Below the pieces are notes generated by a model. The model was not told where the DNA came from. It did not search any database and saw only the letters and a list, made by a program, of their open reading frames with translations. A stretch of 64,000 nucleotides of DNA from Apostichopus japonicus (lineage: Eukaryota > Echinodermata > Holothuroidea > Aspidochirotida > Stichopodidae). Positions 16,001 to 29,120 of the stretch are shown in pieces. A program made the position numbers and the translations under genes. The DNA is taken from NCBI RefSeq assembly GCF_037975245.1, contig NC_092571.1, positions 16,489,917 to 16,553,916 of the forward strand, given 5' to 3'. Every line of letters starts with the position of its first letter. Position 1 is the first letter of the stretch.

Positions 16001-19000
16001 ACACTTAACTGCAAATTGTTGCAATTGCATTTATGTTTATTGTCCTCTGTTCATCAAGTAGCGTATGTACTTTTAAATATAGATAGCATATTAACATTTA
16101 TTTAGTTCAAGCCATAGTATGAGGGAGGGGGGGGGGGGGGTGAGGTCATTAAAGAACATAGTATATAATTTATTTGATCACCAAACCAATAATTTCTTCC
16201 ACTTTGTAATTTTTTTTATGTTTCTTTATTTATTTATGTATTAAGTCAGGAATTCAACTTTAAGTGTGATCTCATCATGACCTCATAGCTGATATGTCAT
16301 TCCGCATGCATAATTAAGCAGACTTTTATCCTTTAGCCAACATGGCAGCTTCCAGTCCAATCATTAATCAAGGGATCATGCTTGAAGTAGGATTACGATT
16401 CATCCCACTGTGACACCCATGTTTGTGTCTTTGTTTTTGTTTTGTCATGAAATCAAAGGTGAATTTATCAATTTATTTATCAAATGCTTCCATTCAGCTT
16501 TAACAATAGCTATAGCTTACAATGTGGATATCACTACAAAGGTCCTTTACAATAAAACATTCAACATCATTGTTCATCTCCTCCTCCCCATGGCCAGGTA
16601 CAACCTGTCCTATCCCCTCCGCTCTCCCCCTCCCTCCCCTCTCCCCCTCTCCTCTTTCTTTCCACTAAGAAGTCATAAGTTGTGTGGCTATACATCTCTT
16701 GATGTACAGAGACCAGTTTGAAATGTATATAAATTGATCGAGCTCGTAAGATCTCAAGCTCAGTTTCAGTATCAAGTTTATAGTTACTAAATTGAAAATC
16801 CATCCACTAATTACTCTTTTTTAAATTGTTATCGTAGCTAATTAATCAGGCATTCTATATAACCTTATTTGAAAACATAAATGTTACATATTTAAGACTT
16901 CTAATTATGGATTACTATTATCGACAAAATCATAAAGCAATTATAATTTATTTAAAGCTGTATATTGAATATTCATGAATGAGATTTGTATGCATTATGA
17001 TCGAGAACGATGGTGGTTAAAACATTGACCTTTAAGGCCTATATAGAACAGACTTTATGGGTGATATCTGATTTTCCTTGCAAGGTATTTCTCATACCGA
17101 ATAAATCATTCACGCCAGAAACTGGACAGAATTACCTTAAGCTCTCTGGAAGTCTGTGTTACCGACACTAACAAGTAGTTGTAGATTTGAGCTCATCTTG
17201 ATTAGGCTTTAAACAGGATTAAACAGGATGAAGTATATCATAATTCCATCCCCCTCTCACCCCCTCCCCCCTTTTCTCTCTCAGTTATGTAACTGATATT
17301 TCGTACAGTAAAAGGTAGAAGGGATCTTTGCATTATTTAAAATAAGGAGTAATTTGGAATATGTTTTTTTTAAACAAAACTCAAGTGATTGTTCAGTATG
17401 ACATACAACAGGTTCAAAATAAGGATTGTGCAAGGAAACATCACAATTAGCATTTTCAAGTTTTCTCGAAAAAATTCACACTTTTATTCCCTGGTGACAA
17501 AGTCTTGGCCCGTTTTAGAAAGCGGTATTAATACGCAGCTTTAAATATTCCAGCGTAAAAATTTTCATTTGTTTTTTCTGGTTTTGTTTAAATCTATTAA
17601 CCTACCGTAATTGCTTTAGTAGACTGTCGACGGTAGCGATTTCTTACAAGCAAGAATCATATTTTGAAAGTGAAAATGAAAAAACCACTCTTTCCCTCCA
17701 CCCCCTCTTAAAAGAAATCTCTGAAGAGGTTTTCTGCCAAGATAAACGAAAGGAGATGATTTTATGGCCCTCCTCCCAAAGTACTCCAACATTTTATGGC
17801 TTTGTTGTTAGTTTAAGATCGTGAAGTAAGTTAAGGGTTCTAACTTCTCCGTCAGATGTATCTATGCTCCTTAGCCACTCGGTTTGAAAGGATTTATTTC
17901 TATGCTACTCGAAGAATAGAAAGGAATCCACCACGAGGGGCAATTTCAGAAGAGTGTCTTTGGCAAGTTCAAGGAAGCAACCGATTCGTTTTATGTTCCC
18001 CGTCCTTTGTACGTCGGTTTCACTATTCGTTTTGCGCATTCAGGTTCAAAGAATATCTGGTGATGTTTGTGATCCTCATCGACTTTAGTATCAAGATTAG
18101 TTTTAGCTCCATTGATGGTCTGGATTTTATATTGACTTGCCACTCGTATCGAAAGGGTCATAAACACATTTCACCCTTTGTAAGATGTCTTTTGTGAGGG
18201 AGTTATTTACCTCAAAAATGAGAGGCTCTTTAGGCCTCAATTGTCATCAAACTCTTAAGCCTAAATATCCTCAAAATGTAAGTACCCTTCTATATTTCAA
18301 CTTTCATTTTTGAGATGAAGAGTTCGGAGGGCGGGGGTCAGGGAGGAGGGGGGGTGGGGGAGAAACGATATATCCGGCTTTCATGATTGGGTCAGTGTGT
18401 TAAGCTGTATTTCGTTTGTTGGTTTTCCATAACACCTGTAACATATATATATGTACCTGTAACGTATATATATATATATATATGTATAATATAAAATGAA
18501 TGCATATACAAACATGGTGTGTGGAGGGAGTAAAACTAAGACCCTTGAGGGCTTGTCGAGAGCTATATTCCCTGAGAGATAACCTAGAAGCACTAGTTAC
18601 AAGAACCCATCCCAAAGCTGACAATGTCCCAGTTTTGTTGTTTTGTCACATGGTTCTTAAGTATGATAAAACCAGGGACCGACTATTACTGAACCAAACT
18701 GAGCTGATTGAAGGAGCCAATCTTGTAAATTTTACATGCACCCTTCAAAGTTTGGACTGTTTTCAGTTTGTCATGTCTCCTCAAAACTAAAAATGGTTGC
18801 TTTATAATGTGATGTAAACATGATTTTTTTTTTTTTTTTATAAGTTATAAGCTATAATGATAGAATTTTCTAGTTTACCTTTCACTGTGGCCATTTTATC
18901 TCGCCTTATTTCTGGAAAATAAAAAAAAATAAAAATTCTGCCTTTGTGCACACAAAGAATGTATGCGGGGTATGCTGGGCGAAAAGACCAATACATAGCC

Positions 19001-19053
19001 CTGGCCAATTTTGCATGACTTAAATAGGCTAGCTAAATGGCTATCACCTAGGG

Positions 19054-19084
<31 letters not shown>

Positions 19085-21069
19085 GCTAAAAGTATGAAAT
19101 TACTTTTCGGATATATGACAGGTAAACTATGTAATCTTGTCATAAAGGAAATGAACTTTTCAAAAGGTCCGTGGGGAGTCTCCCTGTTGAAGCAAATGGT
19201 AACTATGACTGTTTGGACTGAAACTGGCTGGCTGTCCTACGCATAGCGATGATAATCCAGTGTCACATCAAACTAGTAGAAACAAAGACAGACAAGAAGG
19301 GATTGGTGGTTTTAAACATCATTTCTAGGATGGCATCTTGATGGGTGTAAGATAGCATCAAGGGGGGTCTCCTGGGGCGAGCTGTGGTGGTACACTCAAT
19401 ATTCCACCACCATCTCTTTAATGCTCCCTAATATAGGTTCCCTCAATTGGATTCTCCTTAAGAGAGTTGCAGCTTGGAGGGAGGTAACTTGTTGTGATCT
19501 CAGATTCTATACATTTTTTTTAATTGTATCATTCTTAAAATAGTGAGTTCTGTTTGAAGTTCAACTACAAAATTAGAAGTCTGTTTGGTTAGGGTCCAAC
19601 CACAGTCACCATAGGACATTTAGTGGCATAGCAGAATGAAGAGGGGCATTTTGGGGTGGTCATTTGGGAGTGAGAGGAGGGGGGGGGAATAATGCAAGCT
19701 GGCACCAGAGGTAAAGAAGGCGAGCCAAGTTCGTGTGGGGGGGGGAGGGGCACACAATATAGAGGATAGAGGGGATCAGGAGAAACTCTTTGCTACTTTG
19801 TGGTTTCCATCCTTTCCCGAACTAACATTAGCTTCAAATCAGCGGAATTTTGAAGGTATAGATGTGACGTAACTTAAAGCCAGTTCAAATCAAAGATTTT
19901 TATATCTTTCTGCTTTAATTGTGGGAAGGCACCAAACATTTTGGTGGAGGGCTTTGGGGAGGGGGGAGGGGGGACATGTGCCTATATGATGCCTGTATAT
20001 GATGCCTATATGAGTCTGTTAAAAAGCTCTCTAAATACTTTACAACAGTGGTTCTTGAATGAGGATCCAGCCAGCGACTAGTTGAGTTTAATATGCAGAG
20101 AATAGATGGACAGAGTATGGTCTCCTCCGATAGATTAGGGCTGACTGCTGCTAGCTTTTTATGTTTTTACGAAGGGATACCCCTGGGGAGAGATAGGTGG
20201 GGAAGGAGAGAGAGGGGGAGGGGAGAGAGGGGGAGGGGAGTGGGTCATAGCAAATCTCTGATGCAGATGCGATGTAATCAAATATTCTTAAATTCGGGAG
20301 AATAGAAGAGATTCCTTTGAATTTCATATCTTGTCGAGATCTGTTTATTTTCCTCGAAAATTTTTTTCCATCACAAGTGAGAGGTTCAATTCAGCAGGTT
20401 TGACAGGCAAAGCTTCTTTATCTGATTATCAGCTGATGGAATGACAATTATTTTGGTTAACTGGTTTGATGACACCACAGAAGTGTCAGTTCCTATGACC
20501 TTTGACCCTGGGGAATACAAATCAGGCAAGCTCCCAACCCTCCCCCCCCCCACTCATCTTTGTATTCTAACAGGAAGAATGTACAAGAAAATGATATTAT
20601 AGTGTAGAATAACTTCCTTCACTGATTAACTTGATTGGATTGGTTTTAACAGGCCACTTGGGATATCTGGTTGACATCTTTCAATGTTGATACCTTCAGG
20701 AACTAGCAGTTTAATTGGCTGTACACAGGGACTGCCATTCAGGACCTGGCTACTTTCAAAAGGGGTCTTTTTTTTATAATCATCAGTTTACCCGCCTACT
20801 CCTCTATCTGTCATTTGTCTAAATATATATAATATATTTGTAAACCAAAATGACTACCCCAGTACCAGCAATGTTTGGGCTAATATTCAATGGAAAAACT
20901 GAACAAATTTAATCTTCTTCCTTATTGGTATATTAAACTTTCAAATTGCAATGTGACCTTTCTTTCTGTAAATTTGTGTTGAGCTTTATGCAGACACTGG
21001 GCCTTCATTGAGCTTCATACTTATATACTGTGAAGAATTGTTGTTGCTGTGCAACATACTAAATATATA
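7053..21069. other. Non-coding sequence without a recognised gene
   Basis: Frames up to 145 codons (for example 14302-14739 on the minus strand) show no conserved motif. A 7480-7680 patch is less AT-rich but does not read as an exon. Notable items are an RFX-type palindrome at 12997-13012, AT runs near 13900, 14150 and 18440-18482, a 26-T run at 19054-19079, and G-rich tracts at 10385-10440, 19675-19750 and 20190-20247. Confidence 0.4.
12997..13012. promoter_or_regulatory. Palindromic RFX X-box motif
   Basis: GGTTGCCATAGCAACC fits the RFX consensus GTNRCC-(0-3)-RGYAAC on both halves. RFX factors control ciliary genes. Whether the site is bound is unknown. Confidence 0.45.
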
Positions 21070-21077
21070 GCTCCAAC

Positions 21078-21452
21078 CAGTGGTGGGATTAAAGGGGGAA
21101 GCAAGTCCCGGGAGCAAGGGGGAGCACTTCCTTCCCCCTCCCCCAACTTTTTCCCAAATCTTGCATTGCCACAAATGAGAGCGTTGATGGGTGGGTGCAT
21201 TCCAGCCCTTTCCTTAACAGTAAAAGATTGCACATTTTCTACTTTTTATGTCCCATTAATGAATCCGGCGACACTTTTATGCAGATAGCATAATTACGTT
21301 TTCAAAATATACAACTGTACTGGGAAATAACCTATAATTATTTCACCATATAACATCTAGGGACTTAATAAAATGCACCCCTCCCCCTTAGACCCCTCCC
21401 CAGGTTTGTCCCCCCACCCCCACCCACTCTCAGACATCAAATCCTGCCCCTG
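21078..21452. mobile_element. Non-autonomous hAT-type miniature element with 8-bp target duplication
   Basis: Flanked by GCTCCAAC on both sides (21070-21077 and 21453-21460). The ends are CAGTGGTGGGATT and, in reverse, CAGGGGCAGGATT, an imperfect terminal inverted repeat (10 of 13). It is 375 bp, non-coding and purine/pyrimidine-biased (GGGGGA and CCCCTCCCC tracts). Open frames inside it are chance frames. Its ends are more diverged than those of the element near 63.6 kb, so it may be older or of another subfamily. Confidence 0.75.
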
Positions 21453-21899
21453 GCTCCAACATTGATACAAACATAATCGTTCCCAATTTACGGTGATGAC
21501 CGTTGTTGAATCAAGGCAGAGACTGCAGATTATGAAACCCATACAGCAATCGTGAACAGATCAAAGTCGATCGGCTGTACGGCTGTAACCCTCCTGGAGT
21601 TCTCTATATTACAAATGTTCATGATATTGCCCCCTATCCTCTACTCAACCAGACATTCATGCAGGCTCTGTAATCTATTTACTACATCGTAGGTTGCATA
21701 TTATCATATAGATGATGGTTTACATCAACTCAACTCTGAAATTAGTATCGTGTCAACTAGTATTGAGTCATTTAATATCTCAGCCAATAGATACAGATCG
21801 TTGGTTAAAACCGTACGTAGCGACATCTTTCATATGATTGATATAGGCCCAGGGTAAAGAAAAAAATTGGCATTTTGTTTGGTCAAATAACCGAGTATC

Positions 21900-21960
21900 A
21901 CATGCTCTCTCCACTGTCACGTGACATGGCGGTTGTGACGTAATCCTATTTATTACATGA
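21900..21960. promoter_or_regulatory. Cluster of E-box, YY1-like and CRE-like motifs
   Basis: GTCACGTGAC (21916-21925), ACATGGCGG (21924-21932) and TGACGTAA (21936-21943) lie within 28 bp. This combination is typical of housekeeping promoters. No adjacent exon was recognised. It could be an unannotated promoter or an enhancer. Confidence 0.3.
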
Positions 21961-24277
21961 CATGTCACTCGGTGTTATTACGTATCCGTTACCGTCCCAT
22001 CTCCGATTATCGAGATGATGTCCTCCCCCAAGCCTGACAAGTAGTTAGCTAGAGATGAATTTTTTTTTAGTCGAGGAGCAAACTTAAACAGTAGTTTCTT
22101 TTTGTCGGGTCGCATCTTCTATGGGGACACCAATTACTGTCATCATACCCACAAGGTCGCATGGACAGCACTCTCCCCCCAAGTTTGCCTAGGTCAAAGG
22201 TCAAGATCACATGGTAGATTGATAAGTATTTTGATGGAAGGAAGCTACAGGAGGATGTAACTCTAGTCCCCTCTGGGAGAATGTTGCCGTTTTTTTTTTT
22301 TTGGTAGTTATCTGTCAGTATGTAGTATAGAGTGTCACACTATGAGAATCCAATCCATCAGTATCAACAGAAGAAACTCATAAGTGACACTTGTTATTAC
22401 CAATGCATTGACAAACATCACCAGGAAACTATACCACCACAAGATTTGATGAACCTCATCCTCAGATTTTAACTTTTTTTTATTCTCGTTTTTTGCAATT
22501 CTAGTTCATTCATCCCCCTCCCCCCTTACCTCACCCCTGCCCCTTTTTTTTATAACTGTACATTTCTTTTTCTTTCTTCTTTATGAAATATTTGAAAAAT
22601 CTTTATCAGAAGTTAGCCGACACACATTAGAAAAGAAAGCAAAGGACATATCCGTTCACAACTTTTTTTCTTTTTTTTGGTATAAAAAAAAAAAATTCAC
22701 CAGATTTTTCCATACATATTCAAATCAGTCCCCAGCAAATCCTGTTTTTTTATCTTTTCGTATTCATTATTTTTTTTCTTTTCTTTTCATATGTAACTTG
22801 ATTTCATTCACTGTGAAAGTACTTTTCCCTCGAAGTCAAAAAGATATGAGAACAAAAGGAGTTAATAAGTTCCCAACAAGTGTTTGTTTCCACAAAGCAT
22901 CAAAAATGCCCTTGTTATCAATTAATACGTGGTTAATTGGCTTTGGCGACTTTCCCTTTGTTTTAGTAGGGCACTCAGCACGGACAGTCATATTATCTCT
23001 CTAAGAAGCAATCTGGGATGATTGCTGTATCAAATTTTGCCATTGTTTAGTCAAGTTAATGAATGTTCCGGTAATAGCACTTATAAACCAAAATGATGAA
23101 TTTGTTATACATGAGAGAGGTGTGAAGTTGACACTGTGTCCTTTGAAGAGATCAAATCAAACTGAACCACTCTCATGCTTTCGAACCAATCTAACTTCCA
23201 GCAGACTCTTTTTTGATTGTTGAAAGTTTCCGGAGAAACTTCTCATGGGTTCCAAACCGAATGAAAAATTATGACCCAAACACACTTGGGGAGTGCAAGT
23301 CCTCACTTCTTCTCCTTCTTCCTTTGTTGTTTTAGTCAGTGTCCCATAATTTGGAACGATGGCTATTTCCTATTCAAAACTGAGAGTATTCACAATGCCA
23401 TATTTTTGATCAAAGCACAAAAATGATCTGTAATTGCTAAAGTATAGTCCTTGTCCAAAGTTGCGGTAGATTAACTAAACGGCTGCGTTGAGTCTATCCA
23501 CCTACTTCAGATATACCTACTCCCAGGTTTACCCATGCATTTGTACCAGAGTGTTTTTAGATCTTGAATAGAACGGTGAAATCTCATATGTTGCTTTTAG
23601 GTTGCAGAGGGGTCTGGGGGAAGGGTTAGAGGAGGGTTAGGGTTAGAGGAGGGGTTAGCTACGTGTAGAAACCATAGCATCTGTCAGTGGCTCATGGTGG
23701 GCGGAGCTGAAGAGAGAATAATCGTTGCTCTCTGATGCTTTGGCGACCGTTAGAGGAAACATTGAATACTTCATTAACGTGGAAAAAAAAAATCAAGTTT
23801 ATTTCTGTTGACACAAAAAATTGATGAATTAAATGAGCTTACAATCAATTGTTTCAAGGGATCGGTCGACGATATCATATCAATAGCTTCAAGATTATGT
23901 GTTTATAATCAAGTCCTGCATAGGTTCGGCGATGATGAAATCCATCCTGGGTTTAGACACCACTTACTAGGGGGAACATCTCTTCATCAAACACTGGAGG
24001 AATCCAAACTATTGACAGCCCCTCTGGAAATGACAAACACCGGATGCCCAATCACGAGGAGCTCCATAGACTGAGACCAAAGAATAAATTGTGTCTTCTT
24101 TCATCCTTTGACGATGATGATGATCCTCTCAAGAATCACAGAATGTCAAAACAGTGGGGGTTATAACAGCAACTGTGTTGGCTTCTAATTGTAGCATGCT
24201 AGGACATCCTACAAAGGACTCTATGGAATAATATGGGTAGTAGTTGTTGGTTGGGAGAAGAGTTTAAAGCATTGGGG

Positions 24278-24352
24278 GGGGGGTTGAATGGGACCAGGGG
24301 AATGGTAGGGGGCTGGGAGGGGAATGGGAGGGGGCCGGAGGGGGGGATCGGA
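24278..24352 (+). repeat. G-rich tract with many GGG runs
   Basis: More than eight runs of three or more G within 75 bp, with short spacers, meet the usual pattern for G-quadruplex formation. Confidence 0.7.
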
Positions 24353-27300
24353 GAACAATGAATGAGCACTATCCCTGACCAAACAGACAGTTTGAAAAAA
24401 ACGCTAGTTAACAGAGCTAGACATCAAATTTGGTGAAGTTTAACAAAAAGTTAAAAATACCAGATATACTGTAAACCAGAAACGGAGATCAGAACTGAAA
24501 TAAAGGAAGAACATTTTTAATTGTAGCTGAGCTTCTGATGCTAACACAGTCCAACTGTTTTGTTTACCCCAGTGTTTACAGGGAAAGGGGAGGGGTGGGG
24601 AGAAGGAAAGGGATGGGAAAGGATGAGGAGGGGAAGGAGAGATGGAAGAGGATGCAGTAAATTATAAAGACTGTCTAATCACTGGAATTGTTTATGAATT
24701 GAAATATTGCTTTGACATGCATGATTACTTCTATGTCCTTTCCCACCCCTTCACTTACACTTCCACAAAGTACATTTGATATCATTAACATGGTTTGGAT
24801 ACAGAAAAAACAAAAACAGAAAAAACAGTCTCTTACTTTTCTTTCTTGCCAAACAAACGTGCACACGGTTAACACCGGTTGCATTAGTCTCAGTTCAAAA
24901 TGGGATTAGAACCACGTTAAGAGATATTTTGTCGTAGAAACTTTGCAACTTTCTATCGGTTAATCTGGAATCTTTGTCACAAACAAAGATATCAAGTTTA
25001 CTTTACAAAGGGGGTTATGGGGGGGGGGGGTGGGATAGCTTCCTTGGATGAGGGATATATAAAAGTCAAATGCTACCAGCATAGAATGAGAAACTTCATA
25101 AATCGCCTACGGTTATTCCTGTTCGTTTCAAATCGTCATCTATCCAATAACATCCCTCACTGTAATCCTTCTGGTAAAAGTCTTCTGACCCCGAAGTAAT
25201 TACGCCAAATCTTTCTTCAATTTGTGGGTAAAAATATCCCCTCCAACGACAAAGAAAAAGCAGAATTCGACGACGACACAAAAAAAAAATAGAAAAAAAG
25301 AAGCAATATCGAGCACAAACATGATCCTCTGCTTACTTGTTTGTCACGATTCTCCATATTTTTCTTCTCGTTCTTCTTGTCAATGGAAACAGGATGAGAA
25401 ACCGAATTTTTTCTTTCTAATAGCTGTTTTTAACCGGAAGATGCAACTATGTTTTATCACCGCGTTTGTAACCGAATACCGCCCCCCAAATGTCACTTGC
25501 CCCCGAGCGATTAATTTTTCATGATGACCCCTTATTGTTCGTTGGAAAAGCCGCTAATCCTCTTATAAAGATGCCATTGACACTCGAAAAAAGATCTTAG
25601 CTTCAAACGTGTATTGTTAAAATGCTTAGCTTTTCAGCTGGTGATATTTCCCCACTATACAGTTTCACATCTTTTGAAGTGGACACTGCCAAAAATGTTC
25701 CTTTGGCCCAGAGGATTTTTTTCTCTTTGACAATAAGGGAATTGTCTCCAATTCACACATTAAAGAGTTTTGGATGTTGTTTATGTTACTTACATTTTCC
25801 ATTTTCCGGGGGGGGGGGGGGGGGGAGAGAGGTTGGGAGGGCATTAAAAGTCCTGAGGGCTGAAGAGAGGTACTTTGGTTAATAAGTATCCATGGACAAA
25901 AACAACTTCTTAAACTTTCGAATCTGAATGAGGGGAAACCTGTCCTTTTATCTCTCTTAAGTCGATGTATAACAAAATCCAAGATGTCCCGTGGGTTTTC
26001 TTAGTACCTCTTTACCTCCTTCTACATCCAATCCCCCCTCTCACTTCTCCAGGTGGTGACTCTAATGTTTAGATGTAAAATGTGATAATTTTGCATTGTC
26101 GTAGATAATAATAATAGTAATAATATAAGAATTTACTTGCTATGTAAACACAACAACCAGTCCTATTTTTTTCATTCTCCTCTCCTCGTGTCTATGTAGA
26201 CTTCTGCCCAAACTCGACCCTTTCCCAAATATAATAATTGTCCAGCTCACAATAATAATTCTTACTTAAAGTTTGAGCCTCTTCGGTTTTTCTTACTTTC
26301 GTTCCTCTCGTTTTTCCACCCATGCGAACAGTCATCGAGTCCAACGGATCATAATACTCTCGAAAACTGATCGTTTACAGTTTATATAAGACTGTACAAC
26401 CCACCCCTACTTTTATCTTTTACACTTTACCATGGAACTTCAAAAACAACTCCCTTCTTCAACCAGTTTTTGACTTTGCCAATATTCTAAATCCAGCAGC
26501 TGAGGCACAAACAGATTTCATTTCCATATCAAAAAAAAAAAAAAAAAAAAAAAACTCAGCTATTACAAATGGAGCTGGAAAACTGCTGGTATGTCAATAC
26601 AACCTTGAGATCTAACTGATTGGTTGAAAATAAGTCTGACCACAAAGGGAAGCCAATAAACACAGAAATCTCTCCACTTATTCATTCAACAAATTGTTAA
26701 ATCTTTTCTTCTTTTATCAAACCCTCCAAGTATTATTGGTCTGTCTCGATCATCCACAATTTCAGAGTTTGGTCTCAGTCTGGTATTTATTGTATAGTTT
26801 GTGGTTTTCCGACTTTTATTCCCCAAACTTGGCATCGTTTTGTCATATCACACTCAATTGCCTATAGAAGGTTTGATTCAAAACCTGGAGAGAAATTAAT
26901 AAATAGAGCTTGGTGAAATGGACATCCTCCCATGCCCCCCCTCTCCTCACCCCCCCCAATCCTCTATCCTATGACTAAATAATTCTTGTGCTTCTATGAG
27001 CCATTGTTCAATATTCTTCTCATAATGAAAAGATAAATTTAAACGGTGAAATGTCTAGTTTTACACTCATGATTTTTAACCTTCAATTATAGGTACATTA
27101 AAAAACATTTTTTTTTATATTTTTACCCATCCACTTTTGACGTGTGTGTTTCATTCAAAGACATAATGTGACTGTCCCCTTAACCTGATTCCTATCCACG
27201 CCTAGAATGAAGAAATTGACTTGTTCGACGGCTAATACTAATAGTGATGAACAAACAGATGTAAAACACACTGCACACAACATACCGTCTTGTTCGAAGG

Positions 27301-28549
27301 ACACCAAACCACTGAATCAGAATTAAGGGGAAAAATTCAATAGCAGTGTTTGCTTAAAAAGTTCACCCGACTTTTTCCTCGGTTTAAATACTTTCCATCC
27401 GTTCTCTCGACAACTTTTCTTCTTCTTCTTCTTCTTTGATATTTTGGTTTCATCGATACTTCGGGATTTCTTTTTGCAACGACCAAAAAAACACAGAGAG
27501 AGAGAAGGAGACAAAAAAAGGAAAAAGAAAGGATATGAAAAGAGAGGGATGTTTGTTGGGAAGTAAGGATGAAGATGATGGCAAATGAAGATCACAATGA
27601 GATTGAGAGGCGGTGAATGCCTCGGGCAATCTCCTCGTTACTTATGACCCAATTATTACGTACCATTTGATACTTCGCCGTTTACCTTTAGATACGAATG
27701 CACTTTTCTTCCCTTGTCTTTTCTTTCTTTCGCTGGCAAGCATGCAAGTCTCTTTTTTTCATTTTGAGTAATTTCGGGTTTTTTTTTTTTTTTTTTTCTG
27801 CGGATAGTTGGGAAACGTGACCCAACTCTGTTGTCTTTAAAAATTTCACAAAGTTTGAACAGCAAAAGTGGATTTTTGGAAAAAATGGATAAAGGCAAAA
27901 GGTAGGCAATTAAACCGATATTAAAAACCAGAGACCGTCGCAGCAAGATTGGCTGCCCGGGACCGGATATGAAGTAAATTGAGAGATAGCTCAAAGATTA
28001 GTTAAATTGTCAGCTTGCTAGATTTCGGATGATATCAATTTTTTTTTTTATTTCTCTTGTTTTTTCTTTGTTGATGTGGAAGAAAACTCTTCATAAAAGA
28101 CTTTTCTTCTATTCGTGTCAAAGGTTTGTTTAACACCAATGAAGGAGAGATTGTCTACAAATTGCTGAAATTTTTCACCCAATTAATAGGATGTGTTTGT
28201 GAATAGTAGATCAATCACAAGATCATTCTAAATCAAAGAGAGATTATCACCAAGGAGGATTATTGGTGTAGTCAGCTGTTGGCTTTTGAAGTTTGCGGAT
28301 CTCTGTCACAGTCATGTGACATTTTCAAATCATCTATGTGCCCCTGCCACTTATCCCTCTCTTTATACCCACTTTTACCCCCCCCCCCCGCCCACCCCCA
28401 CAATATCTTAATATATAAATAAGAGATGTACATAGTTAAAGCAGCTTTTTGAGTTTGGTTGGGAATTTTTTTTTCAGATTGCAATTAACCAAACTGGGAT
28501 ATCCTTTCAAATGTTGTATTTCATCGAATGAATTGTATTACTGAGTGAG

Positions 28550-29120
28550 TAACTCCTAGGCCTGGGTCTTTCCAAACCGCCATCCACCTTTGGCTATGCC
28601 TCCTCTTAACCCCCATCCCCCACTTCGCGATTGCCAATTTCAGATTCTGTTAATTAGCTTATGACCAAACAATGTTTTAAGCAATTTCAGAGCGTTTGTT
28701 GACTGTAACATTGACCCTTCAGACTAAATCATTATCAGACTCCTAGGGGTATCGCTAGTTTTATTTAGGAGACCCAAAGCTTACCGGCCATGGTGGACTG
28801 GCAGAACTTTTTTTTTTTTTTTTTTTAAAAGAAGCTTTCTCTGACCATTTTCTAAAAAATTTTATGGGGAGATTTTTTATGGGGTGGGGGGGGTAGGAGA
28901 CTTATTTAGGGGGATGCATAGGCCTTCCAGACTCTCATCCCCCTGTGGCTATAATGCCCCAGTACTTTCTCACTTCATCTTAGCACATCCCAATCCCAAT
29001 CAGAATATAATGCTGGTGACAACTACTTGCCAATTTCAGCTTCTGTTAATTAGCTCATAACCAAAAAACTGTAACAATCTCCGGGAGTTTATTGACCTTT
29101 AACGTTGACCCTTCAGACTT
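28550..29120. repeat. Diverged direct duplication with an offset near 396 bp
   Basis: 28631-28726 and 29027-29120 share TTGCCAATTTCAG, TCTGTTAATTAGCT and TTGACCCTTCAGACT. The sequence before each copy is also alike (CTAGGCCT or ATAGGCCT, then TGGCTAT). A T run and a G-rich stretch lie between. Neither copy is coding. Confidence 0.8.

Larger units (their letters stand above)
21461..28549. other. Non-coding sequence without a recognised gene
   Basis: A DR1 motif (AGGTCA-A-AGGTCA, 22191-22203), GGGTTAG-type short repeats at 23590-23660, a G-rich stretch at 24278-24352, an 18-G run at 25808-25825 and a 24-A run at 26531-26554 are the visible items. A (TTC)n stretch lies near 27416-27437. No exon was recognised. 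Confidence 0.4.

Noticed and set aside
17856-18197. 113-codon open frame as a gene
   Set aside because: No recognisable domain, no splice context and AT-rich composition like its surroundings.
23590-23660. Interstitial telomere repeat (GGGTTAG)
   Set aside because: Only two adjacent TTAGGG-like units, mixed with GAGGA; too short and irregular.
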